From Erodium maritimum (Eukaryota; Streptophyta; Magnoliopsida; Geraniales; Geraniaceae): DNA of 64,000 nt. Made by a program: the position numbers and the translations under genes. How positions within the stretch are numbered: the stretch's first letter is position 1; each line of letters opens with the position of its first letter. Under the pieces are notes generated by a model that saw only the letters and a program-made list of their open reading frames with translations, was not told where the DNA came from and did not search any database. The stretch spans positions 72,400,523-72,464,522 of the forward strand of contig OY997589.1 in NCBI GenBank assembly GCA_963921825.1, given 5' to 3'. Below, piece by piece: positions 11,229 through 24,116 of this stretch.

Positions 11229-13065
11229 GTTTTTTTTTTTTAAATTGAACTGTTGTCTTTACTTAGAGAATGTATTTCGACAAGGTACAAGCAAGTGCAT
11301 TAGGAGGGATAAATCCTTACCACGAAGGGATAGGCAAGGAATTCGTATTCCTGGCAAACTAGTAGGTTGTAGCATTCGCTGACCTCTTAACAAATACGAT
11401 TGGAGCATCCTCAATATAGTTTCAAAGCAACTTATAATCTTTCAAAATGCCCCATAAAGGGGAATTTAGCACAATATTATCAACGATAAGTTTTACCACC
11501 ACTTGTGCATCCGAATGAACAATGATCTTGGAGACATTAGCCTCATTTTCCCATTGAAGAGTCTGTCGAATTGTTATAGCCTCAATCATGGGTGTTAATA
11601 AAGTACCAGTGATACATTTTGTCCTTCCGCAACCGAGCCAAACTCATTCCTGCAAATAAAAGCCCAAACCGACTGATTGTCATGTTATAAGATGGCCCCA
11701 TCGATGTGCACGGAAAGCCAAGTTTCTAGGGGTGGCATCAAGCCTGGGGAGGGTCGGGTTATAAAGGATCCCGTCTTAGGTGGGCTTCCTTCCACGATCG
11801 AAAATGAAGCTTTGTAGCAATACCAATAGACGTCAGAATTAATTGTTCTTCATTCCACACAAAACCATTTCTCTTCTTCCATAAATTCCACAACCACATT
11901 AGCATCTCAGATTTCAAGTCGTTGCTAGGCACTTGGAGGAATTTTTCCCACCACACCCGGAAAGTCATCCTGAAGGAGTAGAGGAGGGGGAGGTATGAGA
12001 GAGCACAACAATCCCTAGCAAACGGACATTGAAGTAGAAGATGTGATGTGGATTCGGTTTCCGTCAAGCACATAAAGGTGAGATTGGGACACACCTTGTG
12101 TTGAGATTGGCAGTCACCTATAAAAAGTTTGTAAGGCACCCCTACAAGAAAATCTTAACCAGTTGAGGGGCTTTCACATTCCAGGTGTCGTTCCAAAAAT
12201 ATTCTGAAACCATTGGAAACCAACCCCCCTTATTAAGTTAGAGGGTGCGATAGCCACTCTTTGTATAGTATAGACCCTTATCATCCTTTGCCTAGTACCA
12301 TCCATCCTCAACCCGAGTTTTTGAGAGGGGTATTGCAAGAATTAACTCTTGGTCCCTACCGACAAAGCTGTATTCTCCATGTCCCACACCCTTTGACCCG
12401 GCATCAAAAGAGAGTTGACGTAGTGGCCATCCACGTTACTTCTGTTCGTTTTGATCCAAGGGTCATTTCCCGGCAGCCACAGATCCCCCAAAATTATGGT
12501 AGAGGTGCCCGGACCAATGGCTCTCCGAGTACCATAGATGAGGAGGTCTAGAGTTACCCGAACACTCATCCACAAGAAAATTGGATTTGTTCCTTTTCCA
12601 GCCGAGAGAAAATGACCATCCGGGAAGTGGCGAGCTCTAAAAATACGAGAAACCACAACATCCGGGTCTGTCATGAATTTCCAACCCATCTTACCATGTA
12701 AGTCTAAATTCAAATCCCCAGATTACGAAAACCCATTCTTTACTCTTCATTGAGATGGAAAGCTTATGTCAATCCTTCCAATTAACTACGCATTGTGATC
12801 GACTCAATCCCGCCCACCAGAACCTTGCCAGAGCCACCTGAATACATGAAATAAGAGACTGAGGAAGTAAGAAAACTCACATTGTTTATATCGGGGGAGC
12901 TATCAACACTGATTTAATCATGACCTCCTTCCCCTAGGAGAGGAGTTGATTGTTCCAAGTGTTGATACGGGATAAGACCTGATCAATAATGAATTGGAGA
13001 GCTTGAGTTCTATTCCTACCAATAAGGTATGGGAATCCCAAGTAAGTTGAAGCCATTTGTTAACA
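11229..13065 (-). mobile_element. 5'-truncated LINE, 3' half only, broken
   Basis: A T run at 11230-11240 on the plus strand is the poly-A tail of a minus-strand insertion. Reading from 13065 leftwards come the end of the RT domain, the segment KMGWKFMTDPDVVVSRIF (in 12713-12342), and a zf-RVT region (12139-11759, with HLLLQCPFARDC and WNLWKKRNGFVWNE). An RNase H region at about 11610-11350 includes EAITIRQTLQWENEA and KIIVHSDAQVVVKLI. The endonuclease and most of the RT are missing, as expected from 5' truncation at integration, and stops interrupt the remaining frames. No convincing target duplication was found. Confidence 0.82.
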
Positions 13066-13143
13066 TATCAATTATTGTTAACATATCAAAAATTTAGAAA
13101 AAATAAAAACCATTATTGTTAACATATCAAAAATTTAGAGAGA
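13061..13143. repeat. Imperfect 41-bp tandem duplication, AT-rich
   Basis: The segment ATTGTTAACATATCAAAAAT occurs twice about 41 bp apart, and a shorter TTGTTAACATATCA copy lies just before. It sits exactly at the truncated 5' edge of the minus-strand LINE and may have formed at that junction. Confidence 0.65.
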
Positions 13144-13149
13144 AAAAAA

Positions 13150-14960
13150 AACATTTGGTTCTCTTTTGATGATGTTAAAATTTAGGGGTGTAAAAATGTT
13201 TTTTTTTTGTTCTACTTTTCTTAAAATGTGCACAATAAAACATCATGAAATTAATGATAGACAATAAATGATACATGAGGCTCTGATAAAGCTGTAGGAT
13301 TACGAGTTTTATAAACATGGTAGAAAACAAAAAAAAATGGTAATCATATCCAAACCTCGATTCACATGTATCCCAAACTAATTTAAGCACGTACTTAAAG
13401 GGATTAACTCGATTTAGAGAAACGCTATGATACTTGATCTTGTTTGTGCGAGACTGTGACCTTTGAGAAGACTAGTAGAGGCACCCACATGTTTTCCCTC
13501 TAAAGGATTCCACACGATTAAGACGCATCAACAACTAAACCTTGCTAATAGCCTTGAACATTTTGCACTCTTGCTTTCTATAGGTAGTGGCCGAAATTTA
13601 TAGCTTAATAGCTTGTCATTTTTTGGGGACCTTAATCCTTTTTTTTTATAGGGTTTAGTTTACCATAAAACAACTCCAACTAAAATAAGGAAACCTAGCA
13701 AAAGATTGTATCTTGTTCCCATAATTCTAGTCAAACTAAAATTCTCTTTTGTGTCTTGTCATTCTAGAACATTATTTTTCCTTCTTCCAATTTAATAAAA
13801 TAAAACACCACCAATAATATATAATTATAGGGAAAAGAGTATGATGGAACTCAATGAATAAAACATAATGGGATAATCGAATCATGGGCATCATGTTCCT
13901 CTCTCCTCTATGTGCCGCCGACCCTAGTTTGTGGAAAAGAATGCTCTCCCCTCTGTATGTCTTCGGTCTTAGAGCTACGCTCCCCTCACAGATCTCAACA
14001 TGTCCCCCCGATCATACGGGCCTCTATCATCCAATGCGTTCTTATTCTCCGGCGCCTCCCTCACCAAGGCATCTCTCGCCCCTACAATCTTTTCCGACAA
14101 CCACGAAGAGGGAATCACTGCCCTCTCCTTTCTACTCCCATTCTCTTACGGTGATGACGTCGGTCGTCCTTTCTAAGCGTCGTTTGGGATCACCTTTTGA
14201 GGAAACTCATTGGCTCGTGTTGGTACAAGCAAGAACGTTTGCATCCGTCGCCTCGACGTTGGATTCCCACGACCCTTGTCCAGGGTTACCACCGCCCAAG
14301 GGATTTCGACCGCCAATTACCACTCTACCTCAGCCATAGGTAACGCCGACGGAGAAAACCTCCATCAAGGATAGCGTGCCCATCGTGGCCTCAGAGGCTC
14401 GCGAGCTACCCTGCCCTCGACCTGATCTGAAGGCAGAGACCTTGCTGCCACAGATGCCTGGTTGACCGATTATTTCCAGATATTTTTGCCCCGCTAGGGT
14501 AGATGCGACGTCTATCAAGCAGCCTAACGGGTTGCCATGAGTCACTCAGGGAACCTCGGGGTGTCGATGAGAAGTCACACCCTAGACTTTGTGAATCAAA
14601 TACCATCTTATTCCCAACTTACTCCTTTCCCTAGAATACTCCTTGGACGGATGCAACGACATAGCAAAATCGCTCAAGTCGAGACAGGGAAAGTCTTATG
14701 GATTCACAACGCTAAGCACAGTTGGAATAGGGAACCACCCCTAGCATCTTCTGGGGTTCTACCAGGCATGTAATTATAGGATCAATGCTTCGGTTTTCAT
14801 CGAAATTATAACTCGGGTGTTATAGTGCAATCGTACGACCCCTCTCTAATCGTGAGATCTGTTGATGCGGATGCTTAGATTAAATGTTGAACCTTGGTGG
14901 CACGAATCTTGAATACCGCGTCTGACGTTGATTAGTTTTGAAGCCCGGGCTTTGTGAGGG
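13150..14960. other. Unassigned DNA; short open frames without recognisable domains
   Basis: The first 700 bases are AT-rich with no gene. From about 13884 to 14770 the base composition rises in G+C and overlapping frames occur on both strands (for example plus 13884-14339 and minus 14330-14545). They show no motif, no coherent splice pattern and low-complexity Ser/Pro content. They could be a decayed gene or transposon piece. I assign no function. Confidence 0.35.
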
Positions 14961-15358
14961 TAAATCTGGTATTTCATTAAACATATCAACGCGCCAAACA
15001 CAAAATGTTGCTTTTTCAGTCTTCTTCTCTTCTAATCTTTTTCAAACCTTCGTGTTCATTATTGGGGTTAGCTGATACTGAAGAGTTTCAGAGATCGCAT
15101 GCGGTTCTGTTATCGTATTGATTCATTACTTTAGATTCGAGGTATTTGTCGAATGAGCATTAACATTAGGGATTTTGATTTATCAAATGTTTGGATTTGG
15201 GGGTTTTGATATGCGCTAATTATCAGTAGTTACTCGTAATTACACATGCATATTAGGTGATTTGGATTATGTTTTTTTTTTGTGATAATTCGGTGTTATT
15301 TGTACGTGTTTGGTGTTTATATGAATGTTTTTGATCTTGTGGTTGTGTCTGTAGTAGG

Positions 15359-16456
15359 ATGGAGAAGAGCACTATTGCAATCTCGGAGGGAGGTCGTAGA
15401 GTCAGACGTGAGAGGAGGGCTGATGAGACAGGTAAATATGTACCAGTATGTAGTTTCAGAGTATTAAGTATAGTTGATGCTTGTATCCGGTATATATTAT
15501 CATGGGATAAGGATGTATATATGTTATACTATGTCCAGAATGTTTAGGGTTTATACATTGTTGAAAAGCGTTTAGTTCTGGTACACGGGATTTTGAAATC
15601 TGGTCATTGTGATTTTAAATCTTGGGTAGAAAGTGCTTGAATTATGGTAATAGTGAGTTTAAATCATGGATAACTGTGATTTTGAATAACAACCACTTTT
15701 AGACAACCGATATGTAGTTTTAGAGTATTCAGGATAGTTGTTGCTTGTATCCAGCATATATTATCATGGGATTTGGATGTATATACGTTGCAGAGAAGAT
15801 TTTAGTTATGGTACATGGGATTTTGAAATTTGGTTATTGTGATTTTAAATCCTGCGCATATAGTGCTTGAATTCTGGTAAAAGTGAGTTTAAATCCTGGC
15901 GAACAGTGATTTTGAATCATTGCTACTTTTAGACAACCAGTGTGTACTTTCATAGTATCCAGGATATGTAATGTTTGTATCCAATATATATTATCTTGGG
16001 ATCTGGATGTATATACGTGACACCTTGTCTAGAATGTACACTGTACATCCAGGATTAATACTCTATACTTCTAGGATCTTTATTTAGCAGCAAGGATTTC
16101 TATTGTAGACATCCAGTATTGATTTTATTGAATTCCAAATTGTAGATGTGGTTTAATTGACGAGTGATAGTGTATTTGTTTTAATGTTGACAGCTACTTC
16201 ATCCATGCATGAATAACATATTGCCAAGACACTTTTGCTGATGGACAGGCCATCAACAAGCTCATTCAGCGATGACGTTGATGTCCCTTTGGGGTGAATT
16301 AGAAGGTTATTCAGTCAAATTTAGTACCTGACGTGGGAGATGGGAAGAAGAAGAAAGTGAAACAGAGTAAGGGGGAAACCTCAAAGCAGGTTGTTGAATC
16401 TGGAAAGAAGAGGAAGGTTGTGGGACATATGGAGAAGTGGTGTGGGTTGGATAAAT
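15359..16456 (+). pseudogene. Possible small split gene or gene relic, unrecognised
   Basis: A first exon may run from ATG 15359 to about 15431 (MEKSTIAISEGGRRVRRER and ADET, then a GT donor with context ACAG|GTAAATAT). The preceding TGTCTGTAG could be an acceptor, and the DNA upstream (from about 15000) looks like a pyrimidine-rich leader. A second exon may begin after TTGACAG near 16190. It reads in phase as ATSSMHE but then meets a stop. A lysine-rich frame follows at about 16303-16456 (GKKKKVKQSKGE, ESGKKRKVVGHMEKWC, stop). The stop and the frame change argue for a relic or a missed intron. No family is recognised. Confidence 0.35.
15447..16035 (+). repeat. Diverged tandem duplication, about 230-265 bp, two and a half copies
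   Basis: Unit 1 (about 15447-15710), unit 2 (about 15713-15943) and a partial unit 3 (about 15944-16035) align from GTAGTTTCAGAGTAT through GGGATTTTGAAATC, GATTTTAAATC, GTGCTTGAATT and CTTTTAGACAACC. The block fills the putative intron of the split gene. Confidence 0.75.
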
Positions 16457-16606
16457 AAGGAAAGTGGTATTTATAGGCATAGAAAAATTGTTGTTTATAT
16501 TTATAATTAATTATTTTGATTTTAAAAATAATAATAATCGTTGGAATCGGACCGTTGGTCAACGATCCAATTTTTTTCCGTCTCCCTACCACGTGGCAGG
16601 CTTTGA

Positions 16607-16795
16607 TTGGTCCCGGCCGAACCACACGAGGCGTGCACCACGCACCAGATTTCTGGTGCTGTGTCGCACCACGCCCCACGCATCGCGATGATGTGGTGTG
16701 TGGTTCGTGAACCACGCACGCCACATCGTGCTTGGTGCGAACCACGCACCACATCGTCGCGTTGCACGGTGCCCGTGCCATGGTGCGTACGATAC
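16607..16795. other. Palindrome-rich GC block of CCACGCACC-type motifs
   Basis: CACCACGCACC, GGTTCGTGAACCACGCAC, GGTGCGAACCACGCACC and related words recur in both orientations within about 190 bp. The segment can fold on itself at several scales. It raises overlapping open frames on both strands, which I do not believe are genes. Its G+C content contrasts with the AT-rich DNA at 16450-16560. Confidence 0.6.
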
Positions 16796-17590
16796 AACTG
16801 CTCGAAGAAACGTCGGCACCGAAAAAGAAGCTCGAAGAAACAGCAGGTTGTAGAATACCGGTGCTGAATTACCGGTGACTTGAGGAAGAAGATCGTAGAA
16901 ACGTCGATACAGAGACAATTGCAGAGGATTCGTGAAGAAGACGTTTCGTTCGCTCGAAATTTAAAGTTGTTATTCAATTTGATTTGAATATAGTCGTCAC
17001 GCATCCACAGGGAATTCGTCGTTCCCGATTCAGTTGGATCTGAATCCGTCGAATAAACCTGGGTCAAAGTCTACGAATTTTTCGACGTCGAAAACGCGGT
17101 TCTGCATATTCGACCACTCGCCTACTCTAAAACATGGATTCGACGGGACAAAACTACAACCTGTACTGTTCGACAATACAATTAGACGAAGATTCAATAC
17201 CATTGTAGATGGTCTCAAGACTAATGAAGAGATGACCGTGGCACACATTCTACACGAATAGCAAATCCCAAATCCTTGACCGCTAGGAAAGAAAGGGACA
17301 GCTGAAGTCCAAAATGTTCTTCTGTCAACGAAAATGGCGGTGGTGGGAGAAATTGCCAGGAACAGAAGGTGATTATCATTCGATTCATTATTTTATTTCC
17401 ATATTCAAATATTTCATCTTTATTGGTATACATAGATAAGAATAATCTCACATGTAAGAAAATTGATTTCACAAACATTGCAAGACCCATTTGCCTGAAC
17501 AATTTGTGCAGTCAATTCAAGCAAAAATCTACTTCTCGTCAAAGTTGCACACCTCAAATTCAAGGACCTAAAAACAAACTCTTATCAGTG
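16796..17590. other. Unassigned DNA between the palindrome block and SF3A1
   Basis: Short open frames occur, such as plus 17034-17261 and minus 17221-17502. No domain, start context or splice pattern supports them. The right part may be beyond the 3' end of the minus-strand SF3A1 transcript. Confidence 0.35.
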
Positions 17591-18081
17591 GGCAATTTCG
17601 GGTTTCACATAATATGATAAATAGGAGAGAAAACAACTTCAGTAGATATCCCATCATCTGAGAACAGCTTCCCACACCTACACCTGCCCATGCAAATGTC
17701 ACCATTGTCCAAAACACCTAAAAATGGCAAAACATCTTCTTAAAATCATGATCATTCCATACCAATAGTAAAGTGAAGCTGAAAGAGCTACGAACATGCT
17801 AAAAATCACATAAATATGATCCTCCTGATCAAGCACAATCTTGCCCCCCAGCGCTCTCTTGCTCTGTAGCCCAAGCAAACACTAGCTAAGTGCCAACAGG
17901 TCAAATCAAATTTCATCAGTTTAAACAAGAAATTTCGGATAGTCAATCTAATATCACATGACCAAATGTAATCTCAAACATAATTAAAAGTTATAATGGA
18001 ACCCCCTTAGAATCATGGAGGAACTTCCCATGACAAAAGGTTCAAATGACAACCCTGGACGACCTTGGTGTACGGATTTGT
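17591..18081 (-). other. Probable 3'UTR and downstream DNA of SF3A1
   Basis: This follows the SF3A1 stop codon on the minus strand. It has no ORF of note. I cannot place the cleavage site from the sequence alone. Confidence 0.4.
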
Positions 18082-20608
18082 TCATCTCTTTCTGCCCCCA
18101 CGCTCTCTTAAAGAAAGAGAGAGTGTATCTCCTGGTCCAACATTATAATATGCAAGTGTAATATTGTCCTTGAGAAAACCAGCCTTTCCACTCAACTTCT
18201 GTTTATTTGCAGGAAGTTGGATCTCTCCCGCAATTTTCTCCTTCAGACTGCCTACAGTTTCTGATAAAGACTGCACAGTAATCTCCAAATGCTGGCCTTT
18301 AAGATTTCCTTCATCAACATTTGGAACGGATATCGTAATACGAACAGGTCCCTACAAAAAGAAAATGAATGAAATTGGATTAGTAAAGTTCTGCATATAT
18401 TTAAGTAATATGAAAAAAAAAATCAAACATGTAAAACATTAGCAGCTAAAAGGAGGCAAAGACGGGGAGAACACATACTGGATGTTGTGCCAAAAACTTG
18501 TCTTCGGGAACAAGCAGAGAATCATCAAGCTTTTGCCTCTTTGGCTCAGGTTCCTCCGGCAGAGGTGGAAGAGCGTCCTCAGGTGGCGGAGGAGGCGGTA
18601 TTCCTTGTGGCAAAGGTGGCGGTAGCATCATGGGCATGGGCATGGGCATGGCAGGCGGCGGGACAGGAAGAGGAACATAATGCCTGGGAACGGGCATAGG
18701 CGGATATTGTGATCCAGGGGGTGGTGGAATACCGGATGCATTCACAGACATTGATTGTGGCATCATTGGTGGTCGATTCATCATAGTAGGTTGCTGCCCA
18801 GAAGTCATTGCCATTGGAGGTGGTGGTGGCCGAACTGAAGACATCATTTGCATTGTTGGTGGCCTTGGTTGGGGTACAGGGAGCCCACCTGGAGCTGAAT
18901 ATTGGACGGTGTTCATGGGTACACGAGGCATATTCAAGGCCAGCCCAGGGGGTGGTGGAAGAGGACGGAGAGTAGGCAAACCAGGTCTGGGAGGAGCTGC
19001 TACAGGCCCAGGCAGAGTTGCAGTATCAATCTGATCCTCTCCATTGATATTCTGAGACATGGCCTGATTAGCCGTACGCCCTATGCTTCCAGTGTGACCA
19101 TCCCATATGACCTGCTTAGGTTGCTCGTCCTTCTTCTCTATCTCAGCCATCACTGCATTAGAAACTTCCTCCTCAGTAGTACCGAAAATATCAGGACGTG
19201 TTCGTGCAAGTCCCACAATGTTTCTGGAAATTTCATCATCCTGAGCAAGAGTTGTCTCCCGGATCTTGGCAAACATTCTTTCTTTTTGTTCCTTGTATTT
19301 AGGATCAATAAGGGAAATCCTCATGTGTTCAGACATCTCATTAATGGGAATTAGCTCACCAGTTATCGGAGAAATCACAACCTTAGTCTGGTCTCTTTCT
19401 ATTTGCATTCTCTCCTCGGGTCTCTTCCAATTCTTGACAATTCTCATTGGTGCTTCAGGTTCCTCGGCTGCCCTTGTGTCATTATGCTTTGCATCACCAT
19501 TCTCTTCAAGGCTAGCCACCCTCATACCTTCTTCAACAAGCTGTATCTCTTCTTCATCCATATCCATTTCTACCTCCTTCCCAGGCTCAACAATCTCATC
19601 TTCTTCCATACCAGACACCTTACTCCTCCTAATAACCTCTTCAAGAGTCATTGGAGGCGGCAACTCATCATCCTCATCATCTGCAAAGTCAATAGACTCG
19701 ACTACAACAAAATCATGCCAATCAATCATAGCCATTTGCATACGTTCCTGTTCAATCTCATCCTCAGCTTTCTGCCTTGCCTGCTCTTGTGAGCGTTCCC
19801 ACTCTAAACGATGCAAGCAACGCTCAAGCACAGTAGTCATGTCCACAACACTCTTCTTCAGCTTCTCAGTCAACCCTTTGGGGGGCATCAGCACCTTCGA
19901 ATATGCATCAGCGAGAGCAGTGAAAAACATGAACATGCTATGAGTCGGCTTCAAGAAGTGGAATTGAGGATTGTTCATCTCCCTACTGGTCAGTCCGGTC
20001 AAGAATGACTTACCATTACGAGCAACAAACTGGGCAGTGTGCTTAATGATATCCAGCTCTTCCCCTGTGATGCCTTCAGGAAGTCTAACAGTATATTGTT
20101 CAACCTCGGGAGGTTCAAGTACTTTCTGCACCGGTCTAAATTGGGCTGAGGGATCAGGCTTTGCTGTTTCATTACCATCAAGAGCTGAAGATGGGTCTGA
20201 ATCAGGTACAGCAGCATCTGTAGGTGTAGGAGGAGGCTGCTGGCCAGAGGTTTGATTCTGAGCCCGAAACTCAGCCAACCGGTGCTGGTAATATGCATGA
20301 TATGGATCCGATGCAATTAAAAAGTTGAACTTCACATTGCCAGCATAATTCGCAACAACCCTCCTTTCAAATTCAGGCCCATTCTTCGAAACAAACTGTG
20401 CAGTTTTGTCTACAACAGATCTAATATCTGGTGGAGGGTAAATGATTCCTATAGTTCTAGTGTGGGTTGCAACGGGCGCAGGAGGTAGATTAACATCTTT
20501 CAGCTCTTCGTTGTTCTGTTGCTCTGTCACCTGAGATGGTGGAAGAGGACCGAGATTTCCATCAGCAGGAGGTGCAGGTAGAGGCAAGATAGGCAATGAA
20601 CCCAGCAT
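18082..20608 (-). CDS. SF3A1: Splicing factor 3A subunit 1 (SF3a120 / PRP21 homologue), complete
   Basis: SF3A1 is a nuclear subunit of the SF3a complex of the U2 snRNP, needed for prespliceosome assembly at the branch site. The first ATG (20608-20606) gives MLGSLPILPLPAPPADGN, matching the usual plant N-terminus. Exon 1 is 18479-20608 (710 codons). A GT-AG intron covers 18352-18478 in phase 0. Exon 2 is 18082-18351, giving 799 residues, close to the roughly 785 of Arabidopsis. SURP1 lies at about 63-105 and SURP2 at about 185-228. A charged helical PRP21-type region covers about 250-310, acidic stretches follow, and a Pro/Met-rich low-complexity region precedes the C-terminus. The ubiquitin-like domain is encoded by exon 2 (about 711-799) and ends RERGGRKR; in the human protein the same RGG-type tail contacts U1 snRNA. 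No damage is seen. Confidence 0.97.
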
Positions 20609-20702
20609 TGTCCAGATAACAAAACCAGTATATTTAGGAATCAACAAGACTTCACCCCCGAAAAGAAGTGTCCGATAGACCAGTTCAACGATGAACCATT
20701 AC
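20609..20702 (-). other. SF3A1: 5'UTR part of SF3A1 coding exon
   Basis: The acceptor TTGTATGCAG ends at 20703, so the coding exon begins at 20702 with 94 bases of leader before the ATG. Open frame continues upstream of the ATG but has no ATG of its own. Confidence 0.7.
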
Positions 20703-21395
20703 CTGCATACAACAAATTCCAATCAATATCAGATCCAACCCCTAATTACTCAAACTACAATAGAAATCATGCTAGGAACTAAACGAAAAAATATACTTGT
20801 AAAGAACAAAGTTTCACTACAATTCGAACTGGGCTTTTCATCGAATATGTAGGGTGCAAACCAATCATGTGCAGGGGCGGATTCCAAAATATAGGCTTCT
20901 TGAATTGTTGAAATTGAGTCAAGAATAGAAGCATTTGGTTCCGTGAATCTTGGTATAGACGGAAAAAACTTTCGCATCCTACAACTTTCGCATCTACCCC
21001 TCTTTACCTCCATGGTCTTAATTTGACTACCTTTTTTAATCAACAAAGCAAAAAATTTATAAATACCAGTGCAATATTTTGCCAACCCTTACAAATCATG
21101 AGCCCTAAAATTCAGCATCTACACGCAATGACAACACAAATTCAATCAGCAACAAAATAACAACTCAACACTAGTAAAAGGCCATCAACAACTTCAACTC
21201 AGAATCACCAAAAAACCAGCCCCGAACTACAGCACTCCTCCTCCTAAACGGAAAAAGAAACAAGGAAGCAGCTACTCCAAACAAACCCTTAATCTTCTCT
21301 TGTTACCATCCAACTAATTTAGGTTTGTAAATTTTAGGTCTGAATTTCAATTAAAGAAAAATCAACAAAAATAGTGATGAGAATTAAGATCTTAC
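20703..21395 (-). other. SF3A1: 5'UTR intron of SF3A1
   Basis: Donor context CTCAAG|GTAAGATC at 21396/21395 and acceptor TATGCAG at 20703 bound a 693-bp intron. Leader introns of this size are common in plant housekeeping genes and often raise expression. A minus-strand frame inside it (20750-21085) has no recognisable domain and is not called as a gene. Confidence 0.7.
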
Positions 21396-21520
21396 CTTGA
21401 GCTGCCGTGAACCGTGATGAAGAAGACTTGCTTGCTGCCGGCGAAGGGAGTGTTGGCTGCCTGCTGTTCGAACCCTATCGCGCAGAAAAAAGAGGGCAAG
21501 GGAACTTTGTGTTTCGCGCA
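21396..21520 (-). promoter_or_regulatory. SF3A1: SF3A1 5'UTR exon and proximal promoter
   Basis: The stretch before the donor is pyrimidine-rich and ATG-poor, as plant leaders usually are. The transcription start is not visible; 21520 is an approximate outer limit. The DNA from 21520 to 21846 is AT-rich intergenic sequence without a gene. Confidence 0.5.
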
Positions 21521-21846
21521 AGAGGCGAAAGGGAGTGATTATAAACGGATTGGGCTGGGCCAAGCCTTAATTGTTGAACTTGTCACACACAAGGATAAAC
21601 GGATTGGGCCAAGCCCAAACTTGTACATAATTATGAATAATAATTTTTTAGAATTAATTCTTATACATAATTATTTTACATATTTATAGATGAAGAAAAA
21701 TAAATAATTTTTTAAATTAGTATTATTTTCTTTTATTTTTTATTTAATTTATTTTTGAAATTTCATAAAAATTCCCTAATCTTTTTTAGAGGTCAAAGGT
21801 TTAAGGGTGTTTTTGGTATATTTAAAAAAAAAAAACAAGGTCAAGG

Positions 21847-23265
21847 TATTCCTTAATGCCCGTAGTTCAATCCTAAATGTCCAAATGTATATATCATCGT
21901 TAGCAATAAAATTAAAGCAGCTTTATATTACTTATGTGTTGGAGTAATATATCGATGTGTGCTCTGATCTATGCCCACAATGCGAATAGAACCATAGATC
22001 GAGATAGATCACACTCGATGGGTCCCTAGTCAACAAAGCTTCACTAGAAGCGACTAGTATGAAATATGACTCTTTATGGCTTACGTTCTGTTAGTCATTG
22101 GAATGGGATTCTGGAGTCTAATCATAGATATCATGTGGGACATGATATTGGACGACCAGGCATGAATATGTGCCATAAATCAAGTCATGAACATATTCAT
22201 TGTCGTAGCTTGTCATGTATCCTTAGACCAAGGAGTCTTTGTGATCGCTATGCAGTAAACAACTGAGTTTGACCTGAGCCTAACGTTGTCCGTAACAGGG
22301 TTTCCATAACGGCCAGGATTGGCTTGGGGACGGACTGCATGAGTGACACGAAATACGACTAAGGGTTTTATCCCTCCTACTACGATATGGGAAAGATATC
22401 GGTTCTCGGCCGCTTGATCGAGAGTGACTGAAAGAATAGCATGGCCATGCACATGATACTGGGTATCATATATTCAGTCATCTCACATATCAAGGAACAG
22501 TGATTAAGAATAATAAGGATGACGGCTCTATGCCTTATCTCAATCAGGATATCGGAGATAAAAGGATAATGACAGGGACGACAGAAAGGTTAGAATCGAC
22601 AGGGTCGATTCGTTATGCAGTGTCATGCAATACTAAAGTCTCGTTAGTTGCCACTTAAATAGGATCAAGTAAAATGGGTTTTTTTTCGTTGATCTATTGA
22701 CATGCATAAACCTAAGGGCCACACCGGAGGGTGAAACTCATTGACACATTTATGGAGACTGGCCAAAAAGGAGTTGTCTCGGGACATGACCAAAACTGGG
22801 TTTTGGGTCATGTGCCCGTATGTGAATAGGACTTTACGGATCAAGACAAGGCTTGGAGTCTTGGATTGATCGCGTTGGATAATGTTGGACATTTCCGGTA
22901 TGGAAAGCTTGGAGGCGATGAGCGAATCACGGGACCTCGTTGGAAATGGCCACGGGCCATGTTCCAAGAGGCCCATGAAAGGCCCATGGAACTAATTAAT
23001 CAATCTCCCACCTCATTTTGGTGTTCTTGAGTCCTCAAAAAGAAGAACTACGTGGCTTTGATACACATGTGGATACGTAGGCGTCTTGGAGACTCAAGTC
23101 AATCATTCGTTAACCGGTGTTCTTGTTTTGGTAAGAAATAGTGCTGAATATTTCTCTTGTGAATCCATTCTTTGTTAGTTGTTTCATGGTTTTAATCGTC
23201 TCTTGGTTTTCATTGATTTTCCGTTGCGGGTTGGTTCATCTCCAACCCTACCTCAAGACCCAACA
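21847..23265 (+). repeat. 5' LTR of the copia element
   Basis: From CCTTAATGCCCGTAG to ...GACCCAACA it aligns with 34811-36476. It is about 250 bp shorter than the 3' LTR because the segment after CATGGAACTAATTAATCAA is absent here. The primer site starts two bases after it. Confidence 0.88.
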
Positions 23266-24116
23266 GTGGTATCAGAGCCCTGATACCTTCGGGATTCACA
23301 AGACGGTGTTCAAAGTTTCGATTTTGCTTGAAAGTTTCGTTTTTGGCATGTTGTTTTGCTAAATTGTTTGATAACATGCTTTAAATTCTTATTTATGGAT
23401 TTAATGCATGTAAAATGAATTTTTGAAAATTATTTCAAATCTGGAAATTTTGAAAAAAATTTGATTTTTCGGGTCTCGGGAGCGGGACTCTCGGGGAGCC
23501 GAAACCGGGACCGAACGGGGATCCGTTGGACGGAGCTAGGCCAAGCATGACCATTGGATGGTTGATATGCCAAGGCTAAACCGTTTTGTTAGTTATGACG
23601 AGTTTGGAACCGTCATGACGAACTCGAAGATCAAATGTTCAAAAGTTTCATTTTTGAACGGTTTCGATAAACCGAGTATCAAAAAATTTCGAAACTTGGC
23701 TATTAAATAAAACCAGAAAATCACATGATGTTTGATAACATGATTGTTTGATAACACGATGTGTGATGTGATGTTGGCATGGTGCACATAATAGCCCCGA
23801 GCTCGTTTTAATTATTTATCGCTTTTCACGGCCTGCGAGCCGTTAGAGTTAGCGTTTAATTATTCTTTCAAGGTGTGGTCGTCGAACCACTTATTTGTAA
23901 TATTTATTTATTCCCGACCTGCGAGTCGTGTATTCAATTGTAATCTTTTGCTCTAGACGAAGAAAGGGCGAAAAGGCCATTTGGTGGCTTTTCGGGTGTT
24001 GACATCGGCTTGGAGTCGGTGGAGATCAAGAAGCTAGTGGGAGTTAGTTTAGGGGGCTATTATGTGCACATTTATCGCTTCAATCTTGGTTTAGTTAATG
24101 CATGATTAATTATATG

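Noticed and set aside
16311-17067. Overlapping frames of 75-181 codons on both strands
   Set aside because: They arise from the palindromic GC block; translations are low-complexity and no frame continues coherently outside it.
18487-20255. Several plus-strand frames of 60-225 codons over SF3A1
   Set aside because: They are antisense shadows of the SF3A1 coding exon, favoured by its codon composition.
20750-21085. 111-codon minus-strand frame
   Set aside because: It lies inside the SF3A1 leader intron, lacks a domain, and a separate gene on the same strand within the intron is unlikely.
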